Origin: JALORV01 sp963702595
Lineage (GTDB): Bacteria > Pseudomonadota > Gammaproteobacteria > Burkholderiales > Burkholderiaceae_F
Length of the DNA stretch: 64,000 nucleotides
Assembly: GCA_963702595.1 (NCBI GenBank)
Contig: CAVPDC010000013.1
Span: 124,001 to 188,000, forward strand
Direction: 5' to 3'
Each line of letters begins with the position of its first letter. Within the stretch, counting starts at the first letter, position 1. Positions 45,520-52,569 of the stretch are shown here, piece by piece. Position numbers and translations under genes: made by a program. The notes under the pieces were generated by a model that saw only the letters and a list, made by a program, of their open reading frames with translations, was not told the origin of the DNA and did no database searches.

Positions 45520-45528
45520 GAGCGACGC

Positions 45529-46917
45529 CTACTTCATTCGTTCCATCACTTCGAGGTAGCGCCGCGCTTCCGTCGTCACGGGGTCAGCCGCGTACTTCTG
45601 CAGCAGGTAGTTCAGTATGCGGCGGCCCTCGTCCGGCCTGCCGGCAGACTCGGCCATCAACTGCGCGCCGACAAAGTAGATCTGAGGCACGTCCGGATGG
45701 TTGGGGTGCTTCTTGTCGAAGCCGCGGATCAGCGTTGCTGCGAGTTGTGGCCGGCCCTTCTGCAGGGCGGCGCGAGCCAGCGGCGCGATCGACTCGGCCT
45801 GGCGCGGCGCCCAGTCAGCGCGCCGTGCGAGCGCGTCTTCGACGAGATCGAGCGCCTCGCGCCAGTTCTGTGACTTCACCAACAACGCAAGGTACTTCTC
45901 GGTGTGATCCTCGATCTTCGGCGTGTAGTTCTCGGCCAGCAGCAGCTTGTGCAGTCGAGCGTGCAGCGACAGATCGTTGGGCCGCTGTCGCAGGTCGTCG
46001 TTGAGCAGGTCGATTGCTTCCTTGATCTCGCCCTGCGTGACCATCTGACCGATCAGGGCGTCGCGCGTACGCGACTTGATGTCCGCGTGCCGGCCGGTGG
46101 AACTCATCAGCCGCTCCTCGCCAGGCCCGACGACCGAGATCTGGAGCCGATCCGCATACTGGTACATCGCATAGCCGATCAGCGCGCAGATGACGTAGGT
46201 GAAATACCAGAAGCCGACTGAGAGCAGGAAGATCAGCACGACGCCACCGATACCCAGCCCGGCCTTGGCCCCGCCCGCGCTCGCACTGAGGGCCCCAGCG
46301 CCAAGACCGCCGGCACCCGCAAGGAAGACCATGCCGTAGGTGCGCGACAGGTCAGCGAAGAACACGAATGCGCACAGTGCCGCATAGGGCTTGCCGATCT
46401 TGCGGATCACCTCGACCAGTTCCGTAGGATTCAGCGCCCCGCGCAGGCTGCCTGTCATGACCAGCCGCATCGTCGCGGCCGGCAACAGAACGACAAAGAA
46501 CAGCCCCCACAGCAGGATCCCGAGAACCTCGTGGCCACCGAGCACGGAAATCAGCACGGCGGCCAGCAGGCCGAACGCTATGTTCAGCGCAACGAACTTG
46601 TACGGCAGGTAGGGGCTGACCAGGTCCTCGTCGGTCAGCGGATAGTCGGACGGGACGAGATAGCCCTTCGAAGACCGCTCGATGATCTTGAAGCCGAAAC
46701 GCGCGCCCACCACCAGCAGTACGAAGGCGGCCGCCATCAGCAAGGCGAAGCCGAACCCCCCTAGAAACAGCAGCAGGAGCGAGACGAGGAGCGCGCCCGA
46801 CAGGCCGAAGATGTGCAGGAGAACCGACTTGTCGAGCGGAAGCCGGAAGAACTTCTGGATACGCTGCCAGAATGGCTCCGCCGCCTGCTGTGTGCTGTAT
46901 CCGTAAATGGTTTCCAT
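45529..46917 (-). CDS. Membrane protein with C-terminal TPR-like repeats
   Basis: A 462-residue protein from METIYGYSTQQ. Residues 25-75 carry two helices, 110-165 two more, and 180-270 further hydrophobic segments including a Gly/Ala-rich stretch (FLAGAGGLGAGALSASAGG), about six to seven membrane passes; this part resembles DUF4013-like membrane proteins. From about residue 300 it is soluble, with TPR-like helix pairs (GEIKEAIDLLNDDLRQRP, NWREALDLVEDALARR, GRRILNYLLQKYAADP). No catalytic motif is visible. It converges on the rhomboid gene, whose tail is also TPR-like; a functional link is only a guess. The alternative start at 46980 is less likely. Confidence 0.68.
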   Translation of the reverse strand: METIYGYSTQQAAEPFWQRIQKFFRLPLDKSVLLHIFGLSGALLVSLLLLFLGGFGFALLMAAAFVLLVVGARFGFKIIERSSKGYLVPSDYPLTDEDLVSPYLPYKFVALNIAFGLLAAVLISVLGGHEVLGILLWGLFFVVLLPAATMRLVMTGSLRGALNPTELVEVIRKIGKPYAALCAFVFFADLSRTYGMVFLAGAGGLGAGALSASAGGAKAGLGIGGVVLIFLLSVGFWYFTYVICALIGYAMYQYADRLQISVVGPGEERLMSSTGRHADIKSRTRDALIGQMVTQGEIKEAIDLLNDDLRQRPNDLSLHARLHKLLLAENYTPKIEDHTEKYLALLVKSQNWREALDLVEDALARRADWAPRQAESIAPLARAALQKGRPQLAATLIRGFDKKHPNHPDVPQIYFVGAQLMAESAGRPDEGRRILNYLLQKYAADPVTTEARRYLEVMERMK

Positions 46918-46996
46918 CCCCGCATGGACCGAGTACGAAAGTCTACGCAGGGTAGTTCCCGGCGGCGGGAACAATCGCAAGCGGTGGACGGTAAAA

Positions 46997-47830
46997 CTAC
47001 AGCTTTTCCGTCTCGCCGGCGCGCGGCTGCCACTTCATCAGGTGCTTTTCGACCCGCCCGACCGCCCAGTCGAGCACCAGCGCGAAGGCGGTAAGCACGA
47101 GGATCCCGGCCATCACGGTGTTGATGTCGAACGTCCCTTCGGCCTGAAGGATCAGGTAGCCGACGCCGCGTGACGAGCCGAGGTACTCGCCCACGACCGC
47201 GCCGACGAAGGCGAGCCCGACGGACGTGTGCAGCGACGAAAACACCCAGCTCATGGCGCTTGGCAGGTAGACGTGGCGCAGCAGCTGCCGCTGCGAGGCG
47301 CCCAGCATGCGGGCGTTCGCCAGCACGGTCGGGCTCACTTCCTTGACGCCCTGGTAGACATTGAAGAAGACGATGAAGAAGACGAGCGTGAAACCCAAGG
47401 CAACCTTCGACGCGATCCCGAGTCCGAACCACACCGCGAAGATCGGCGCGAGGATGACGCGCGGCATCGAGTTGAGCGCCTTGATGTACGGGTCGAGGAT
47501 CGCTGCCGCGACCGGCGACAGCGCGAGCCACATGCCCATGACCAGGCCGGAGACCGTGCCGATCAGAAACGCCAGCACGGTTTCGAGCAGCGTGACCCAC
47601 AGATGCTGATAGATGTCGCGATCGACGACGAACCAGGTCCAAACGCGCGCCAGGATCTTCAGCGGCTCGCCGAAGAAGAACTTGGCGTCGTTCTCGCTAT
47701 CGAAGAACAGCGGCGGGATCAGTCCTGGTGCGGTCGCCACATGCCAGAAGGCGAACAGCGCGACCAGCACGCCGACCTGCCAGATGCGCAGGTTCCGGGT
47801 GTTGGGACGGATCGCCTTCCACAGGCTCAA
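46997..47830 (-). CDS. ABC transporter permease (SsuC/TauC/ThiX type)
   Basis: A 277-residue inner-membrane permease with about six hydrophobic segments and the EAA loop NARMLGASQRQLLRHVYLPSA. It falls in the nitrate/sulfonate/taurine importer class (HLWVTLLETVLAFLIGTVSG, NSMPRVILAPIFAVWFGLG). Last gene of a three-gene importer, 61 bases after the ATPase. The substrate is not determined by the permease sequence. Confidence 0.9.
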   Translation of the reverse strand: MSLWKAIRPNTRNLRIWQVGVLVALFAFWHVATAPGLIPPLFFDSENDAKFFFGEPLKILARVWTWFVVDRDIYQHLWVTLLETVLAFLIGTVSGLVMGMWLALSPVAAAILDPYIKALNSMPRVILAPIFAVWFGLGIASKVALGFTLVFFIVFFNVYQGVKEVSPTVLANARMLGASQRQLLRHVYLPSAMSWVFSSLHTSVGLAFVGAVVGEYLGSSRGVGYLILQAEGTFDINTVMAGILVLTAFALVLDWAVGRVEKHLMKWQPRAGETEKL

Positions 47831-47891
47831 CGGAATACCTCCGTGCTTCGCACTGCGGTGCGAGCTTGCTTGGGGCGGCCCGGCGCTGCGC

Positions 47892-48755
47892 TCAAGCTAC
47901 CTTCTTCTGCTGCGCGTAGCCCTTGAGGACTTCTTCGCGCAGCACATCCCAGATCGCCTTGTGCAGGTCGATGAAACGCGGAGTCACGCGCACTTCGGCC
48001 ACGTCGCGCGGACGCGCCAGGTCGATCGCAAACTCGCCGATCGGATGCGACGCCGGGCCTGCGGACAGCACGACGACGCGATCGCTCATCGCGATCGCCT
48101 CATCCAGGTCATGGGTGATAAACAGCACGGCCTTCTTCTTGGCGGCCCAGAGTTCGAGGACTTCGTTTTCCATCAGCTGCCGCGTCTGGATGTCGAGCGC
48201 CGAGAACGGCTCGTCCATCAGAATGATGTCGGGATCAAGGACGAGCGTCTGCGCCAGTGCCGTGCGCTTGCGCATGCCGCCGGACAACTGGTGCGGGTAG
48301 CGGTCGCCGAAACCGGCGAGGCCCACGCGCTGCAGCCAGTCGTCCACCTGGCGGCTCGCCTCGGCCTCCGCAACACCCCGGAACTGCAGGCCCGCAAGTA
48401 CGTTGTCACGGGCCGTGCGCCACGGCATCAGGGCTTCGGTCTGGAACATGTAGCCGGCGCGGCGATTGATGCCGGCCAGCGGCTCGCCGAAGACGGTCAT
48501 CGACCCCGCGCTCGGTTCGAGCAGGCCGGCGGCCACGTTGAGCAGCGTGCTCTTGCCGCAGCCCGTCGGACCGACGACGCTGACGAATTCGCCTGGAGCG
48601 ATGTCGAGCGTCACGTCGCGCACCGCCGTATAGCGCTGCGAACGGTCGTCGCGCGAGACGAACGTGCAGGTGATGTCCTTGAGCGAAAGTGCTGGCGTCA
48701 CGGATGCATCGGGCGCCACTGAGGCTGGTACGGCGTGCGCGAGCGAGGCCGGCAC
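47892..48755 (-). CDS. ABC transporter ATP-binding protein (SsuB/TauB type)
   Basis: A 287-residue ATPase. Walker A is VGPTGCGKSTLLNVAAG, Q-loop YMFQTEALMPWRTARDNV (typical of the nitrate/sulfonate/taurine class), signature LSGGMRKRTALAQTL, Walker B IILMDEPFSALD and switch ITHDLDEAI. About 25 variable residues precede the domain. It lies between the substrate-binding protein (20 bases) and the permease genes. Confidence 0.92.
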   Translation of the reverse strand: MPASLAHAVPASVAPDASVTPALSLKDITCTFVSRDDRSQRYTAVRDVTLDIAPGEFVSVVGPTGCGKSTLLNVAAGLLEPSAGSMTVFGEPLAGINRRAGYMFQTEALMPWRTARDNVLAGLQFRGVAEAEASRQVDDWLQRVGLAGFGDRYPHQLSGGMRKRTALAQTLVLDPDIILMDEPFSALDIQTRQLMENEVLELWAAKKKAVLFITHDLDEAIAMSDRVVVLSAGPASHPIGEFAIDLARPRDVAEVRVTPRFIDLHKAIWDVLREEVLKGYAQQKKVA

Positions 48756-48775
48756 GCCGGGTGCCGCAGGGGACG

Positions 48776-49813
48776 CTAGCCCTTCGGATATTTCGCGTTG
48801 GCTTTCTTGACGAAGTCGTTTGTGTAGACCGACTTCAGGTCGATCTTGGCGTTCAGCATCGCCGGATCGACGCTTTGCAGGGCGCGCAGCGCCGTCGCCG
48901 GGCCGGCTTCCGGGATCATGCCGTCCGGCGACAGCGCCGGTTTCGCCTTGAGGAAGGCGTCGATGTAGACGGCGCGATCACCCAGAAGATAAGCCTCCGG
49001 CACGGCCTTCACGATGTCGGACGGCCCGGCCTGCTGTATCCACTTGTTGGCGCGCACGATGGCATTGGTCAGCGCCTGCACCGTGTTGGGATTCTTGTCG
49101 ATGAAGGCCACCGGGGCATAGAGCGTCGCTGCCGGCATCGGCCCGCCGAAGACCTTGTCCGCCTCGGCCACGTCGCGCGTATCGGAAACGATCTTGATAT
49201 CGTTGTTGCGCGCGAGGATCGTCATCACCGGATCAAGATTGGAGATGGCATCGATCTGGCCGGAACGCAACGCCGCCACGGCGCCCTGCGACGCACCGAC
49301 GCCGACGAACGAGACATCGGCCGGCTTCAGGCCGTTCTTGGCCAGCACGAAGTTGGCCATGATGTTGGTCGACGAACCCGGCGCCGTGACACCGATCTTC
49401 TTGCCTTTGAGGTCGGCGACCGCCTTGTAGTTCGGCATCGTCTTGTTGCTGACCGCGAGCACGATCTGCGGTGCCCGCCCCTGCAGCACGAAGGCACGCA
49501 TCGGCTGGCCCTTGGCCTGCATGTTGATGTTGTGTTCGAACGCGCCGGACACCACGTCCGCGCTGCCACCGACGACCGCTTGCAATGCACGCGCACCGCC
49601 GGCGAAGTCGACGATCTCGACCTCGAGCCCTTCGTCCTTGAAAAAGCCCTTCTGCTCGGCCACGGTCAGTGGCAGGTAATAAAGCAGGTTCTTGCCGCCG
49701 ACGGCGATGGTGACCTTCTTCTTTTCGAGGGCCTGTGCCGAGACCAGCGCGGGAACGAAAACGGTGGCAGCCGCGGCGATGAGCACCGCACGCCGGGTGG
49801 CGCGAGCAAGCAT
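48776..49813 (-). CDS. ABC transporter substrate-binding protein (SsuA/NMT1-like)
   Basis: A 345-residue periplasmic binding protein. The signal peptide ends near PALVSAQA. The mature part has VGGKNLLYYLPLTVAEQKGF, FAGGARALQAVVGGSADVV and LKGKKIGVTAPGSSTNIMAN, typical of the SsuA/NMT1/ThiY-like superfamily that binds sulfonates, nitrate, taurine or pyrimidine precursors. The ligand cannot be told from sequence. It heads the importer operon. The CoA-transferase gene lies 58 bases upstream, raising the possibility of an aromatic or organic acid ligand (inference). Confidence 0.88.
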   Translation of the reverse strand: MLARATRRAVLIAAAATVFVPALVSAQALEKKKVTIAVGGKNLLYYLPLTVAEQKGFFKDEGLEVEIVDFAGGARALQAVVGGSADVVSGAFEHNINMQAKGQPMRAFVLQGRAPQIVLAVSNKTMPNYKAVADLKGKKIGVTAPGSSTNIMANFVLAKNGLKPADVSFVGVGASQGAVAALRSGQIDAISNLDPVMTILARNNDIKIVSDTRDVAEADKVFGGPMPAATLYAPVAFIDKNPNTVQALTNAIVRANKWIQQAGPSDIVKAVPEAYLLGDRAVYIDAFLKAKPALSPDGMIPEAGPATALRALQSVDPAMLNAKIDLKSVYTNDFVKKANAKYPKG

Positions 49814-49871
49814 TCGAGTCTCCTTGTGGATTCTTCCGGCGATCGTGGGTCGTGCCGCCGCTCGCCGGATC

Positions 49872-51074
49872 TTAAATCACACCCTGCTCGCGAAGGGCCG
49901 TGATGGCAGCGGCATCGTGGCCCAGCCGCCTCAGGACTTCCTCGGTATGTTCCCCTAGCCGGGGACCCAGCCAGGCCGTGCCCCCAGGCGTTGCAGACAG
50001 CTTGGGCACGACAGCCGGCACCTTCAGCGGCGTGCCATCGGGCAACTGCTGCGACTCGATCATTCCGCGCGCCGCGAACTGGGGATCGTCGAACATGTCG
50101 GCCACGCTGTAGATGCGAGAGACCGGAACGTCGGCGGCCTGCAGGATCTGCAACGCCTCTGCGATGGTCCGGCCACTGCACCACTGCTGAATCGCACGGT
50201 CGATCTCCTCGGTGCGCTTGACGCGGCCGTCGTTCCGGGCAAGCGTGGGATCTTCTGCCAGGTCCGGGCGATCGATCGCGTTCATCAGCCGCTTGAAAAT
50301 GGCATCGCCGTTGCCCGCAACCACCAATGCGGCGCCGTCGCCGCAGGTGTAGGTGTTCGACGGCACGATGCCGGGCAGCGCGCCTCCGGTGCGCTCGCGC
50401 ACTGCCCCATAGCGATCGAACTCCGGCACCGTGCTCTCCATCATGTTGAACACCGCCTCGTAGAGCGCCACATCGATGAACTGTCCCTCGCCGCGGCCGC
50501 GGCCCCCAGTGGCGTCACGGTGGCGCAGTGCCATCAGCGCCCCGATGACGCCGTGCAGCGCCGCAATCGAGTCGCCGATCGATATCCCGATGCGCACCGG
50601 AGGCCGGTCCGGATGCCCGGAGACGTACCGGATTCCGCCCATCGATTCGCCGATCGCGCCGAATCCTGGCCGGTCCCGCATCGGTCCGGTCTGGCCATAC
50701 CCCGAGATGCGCACCATGACGGTCGCGGGATTCACGGCTCGCAACTGCTCGTAGCCCAGCCCCCACTTCTCCAGCACCCCGGGCCGGTAGTTCTCGATGA
50801 CGACGTCAGCTTCCAGCGCCAGTGTCCGCGCGATGGCCTGCGCGCGCGCGTCCTTGAGATTGAGCGCGATCGACTTCTTGTTGCGTGCCTGCACATACCA
50901 CCAGAGCGACGTGCCCTCATGCAGATAACGCCAGTTACGGATCGGGTCGCCCGTGGCCGGATCCTCGACCTTGATGACCTCGGCACCGAACTCCGCGAAC
51001 ATGCGCGCCGCGAACGGCCCGGCGATCAAGGTGCCGAGCTCGAGCACCTTCAGCCCGGCAAGCGGGCCGGGCAT
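49872..51074 (-). CDS. CaiB/BaiF family (class III) CoA transferase
   Basis: A 400-residue enzyme of the family that includes formyl-CoA and carnitine CoA transferases. It starts GPLAGLKVLELGTLIAGPFA and has FGAEVIKVEDPATGDPIR, VVIENYRPGVLEKWGLGYE, VRISGYGQTGP and FGAIGESMGGIRYVSG, where the family's catalytic Asp is often E or D. Here the residue after GAI is G-E-S, so a missing catalytic Asp should be checked. Reaction: moves CoA between organic acids. The importer genes downstream may bring in the acid. Full length. Confidence 0.88.
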   Translation of the reverse strand: MPGPLAGLKVLELGTLIAGPFAARMFAEFGAEVIKVEDPATGDPIRNWRYLHEGTSLWWYVQARNKKSIALNLKDARAQAIARTLALEADVVIENYRPGVLEKWGLGYEQLRAVNPATVMVRISGYGQTGPMRDRPGFGAIGESMGGIRYVSGHPDRPPVRIGISIGDSIAALHGVIGALMALRHRDATGGRGRGEGQFIDVALYEAVFNMMESTVPEFDRYGAVRERTGGALPGIVPSNTYTCGDGAALVVAGNGDAIFKRLMNAIDRPDLAEDPTLARNDGRVKRTEEIDRAIQQWCSGRTIAEALQILQAADVPVSRIYSVADMFDDPQFAARGMIESQQLPDGTPLKVPAVVPKLSATPGGTAWLGPRLGEHTEEVLRRLGHDAAAITALREQGVI

Positions 51075-51077
51075 CGC

Positions 51078-51452
51078 TCAGGCTCCCAGCACGAAGATCG
51101 TCAGGCAGGCGACGAGACCGACCATCCACACCAGTGAACGCGCGGCCTGCCAGTCGGCGAGATAACACACGAAGTAGCCGACGCGCGCGGCGATGAAGAT
51201 GATGGCGACGATGTCGACGCGTTCCTGCGGCGCCTGCGTCAGATGCGCGACGATGACCGCCGCCGCAAAGAACGGAAACGCCTCGAAGCCGTTCTTCTGC
51301 GCGTTGTCGGCTCGCCGGCTGAGACCCGTCTGGCGGTCCAGCCAGGCCCGCGGATCGCGGTTGTTGTAGCGCTCACCGCTCGCCTTTGCGACGACAGTCC
51401 CCAGGTAAGGCAGCAGTGCCGCCAGCAGCACGCACCAGAATGCAATCGTCAT
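51078..51452 (-). CDS. MAPEG family membrane protein
   Basis: A 124-residue integral membrane protein with four hydrophobic segments. NNRDPRAWLDRQTGLSRRAD is the conserved first loop, followed by AQKNGFEAFPFFAAAVIVAH, both hallmarks of MAPEG proteins (membrane-associated, eicosanoid and glutathione metabolism). The bacterial members are mostly uncharacterised. It lies three bases upstream of the CoA-transferase gene on the same strand. Confidence 0.87.
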   Translation of the reverse strand: MTIAFWCVLLAALLPYLGTVVAKASGERYNNRDPRAWLDRQTGLSRRADNAQKNGFEAFPFFAAAVIVAHLTQAPQERVDIVAIIFIAARVGYFVCYLADWQAARSLVWMVGLVACLTIFVLGA

Positions 51453-51494
51453 CGCAGTCGCCTCGCGGTAGGAGTCAGTATCAGGCCCGGCTCA

Positions 51495-52097
51495 TCACGA
51501 CGCGCGGCGGTCCAGCATGGCCTGCGCGATCGTGTTGACGTCCGTGTATTCAAGCTCGGCACCGGCCGGAACGCCACGCGCCAGGCGCGTGATCTTCAGA
51601 TCCGGATTGCGGGCGCGCAGCAGCTCGCCGATGTAGTGTGCCGTCGCGTCGCCCTCGGGCGTAAACGAAGTCGCAACGATGACTTCGCGCACGATGCCAT
51701 CGATGGCACGCGCCAGCAGTCGCTCCATCTGGATCTCGCGCGGCCCGATGCCGTCGAGCGGCGACAGGCGCCCGAGCAGGACGAAGTAAAGCCCGGAGTA
51801 AGCCATCGACTGCTCGATCATCAACTGGTCGGCCGGCGACTCCACGACGCACAGCATGTGCGGGTCGCGCTTCGCACTGGCGCAGGTCGCGCAGACTTCG
51901 AGTTCGGTGAGCGTATTGCAGCGCGCGCAGTGACGGATCGCCTGCACCGAGGCGAGCAGCGCCTCGCCCAGCTTCACGGCCACGTCACGGTCGTGTTGCA
52001 GCAGGTGGAATGCGATGCGCTGCGCCGAGCGCGGCCCGATGCCGGGGAGCTGCTTCAGGGAATCAACCAGCCGATCGAGCGTCGGGCCAAGCTTCAT
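51495..52097 (-). CDS. recR: Recombination mediator protein RecR
   Basis: A 200-residue RecR that with RecF and RecO loads RecA at gaps. It has the N-terminal helix-hairpin-helix (LKQLPGIGPRSAQRIAFHLL), a four-cysteine zinc site (CARCNTLTELEVCATC), a Toprim domain (LCVVESPADQLMIEQS, then VIVATSFTPEGDATA) and the C-terminal GLPVG-related ARGVPAGAELEYTD. Part of the conserved dnaX-ybaB-recR cluster; a bulged hairpin lies between ybaB and recR. Confidence 0.96.
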   Translation of the reverse strand: MKLGPTLDRLVDSLKQLPGIGPRSAQRIAFHLLQHDRDVAVKLGEALLASVQAIRHCARCNTLTELEVCATCASAKRDPHMLCVVESPADQLMIEQSMAYSGLYFVLLGRLSPLDGIGPREIQMERLLARAIDGIVREVIVATSFTPEGDATAHYIGELLRARNPDLKITRLARGVPAGAELEYTDVNTIAQAMLDRRAS

Positions 52098-52197
52098 GCT
52101 TCGATGCGATTTCGCGGGACGCCGCGTCGGGCCGGCACTTGAATTCGGGCCGGGCGCCCGGCCGCCCGAAGCCCGGCCCGCTGATCAATCGCCTGAG

Positions 52198-52230
52198 GTG
52201 CACGTGCGGCGGCTCTGCCGCCGCGTACAC
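52198..52230 (-). repeat. Bulged-hairpin element, copy 5 (between ybaB and recR)
   Basis: Read on the minus strand: GTGTACGC, stem GGCGGC, loop AGA, stem GCCGCC, then GCACGTGCAC. The arms are identical to copies 3 and 4. It begins 12 bases after the ybaB stop, oriented with the gene. The surrounding 145-base spacer also has GC-rich pairing around 52145-52182. Confidence 0.6.
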
Positions 52231-52242
52231 CAAAGGCGCCCA

Positions 52243-52569
52243 TCAAAACGGAAGTTTCATGCCGGGCGGCAGCGGCATACCGGCGGTAATCGCCGACATC
52301 TTCTCTTGCGATACCGCCTCGGCTCGGCGCACCGCGTCGTTGAAGGCCGCCGCGACGAGGTCCTCCAGCATGTCCTTGTCGTCGCCCACCAGGCTCGGAT
52401 CGATCGCGACGCGCCGTACATCGTGCTTGCAGGTCATGACGATCTTGACCATGCCGGCGCCGGACTGACCCTCGACCTCGGTGTTGGCGAGTTCTTCCTG
52501 CAGGCGCTTGACGCCTTCCTGCATCTTCTGCGCCTGTTGCATCAAGCCGGCCAGTTGCCCCTTCATCAT
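52243..52569 (-). CDS. ybaB: YbaB/EbfC nucleoid-associated protein
   Basis: A 108-residue DNA-binding protein. It begins MMKGQLAGLMQQAQKMQEGV, with a helix of the YbaB dimer, then TEVEGQSGAGMVKIVMTCKH and IDPSLVGDDKDMLEDLVAAA, all family-typical. Binds DNA and may help condense the nucleoid or act with RecR. The ATG overlaps the dnaX stop by four bases. Confidence 0.95.
   Translation of the reverse strand: MMKGQLAGLMQQAQKMQEGVKRLQEELANTEVEGQSGAGMVKIVMTCKHDVRRVAIDPSLVGDDKDMLEDLVAAAFNDAVRRAEAVSQEKMSAITAGMPLPPGMKLPF

Larger units (their letters stand above)
45154..45522. repeat. Nested inverted-repeat region between two convergent genes
   Basis: Four pairs of complementary arms are arranged symmetrically: CTCGTGTACGC (45154-45164)/(45512-45522); GCACGTGCACTCG (45180-45192)/(45474-45486); a perfect 38-base pair (45237-45274)/(45424-45461); GGCACTCC (45328-45335)/(45404-45411). 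Local hairpins also occur, including TCCCTCTCGC/GCGAGAGGGA at 45301-45323. It occupies almost all the 386-base spacer between the rhomboid and TPR genes. There is no open reading frame with family similarity. The outer two pairs come from two oppositely oriented bulged-hairpin copies. It may be a MITE-like element or a compound terminator. Confidence 0.75.
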
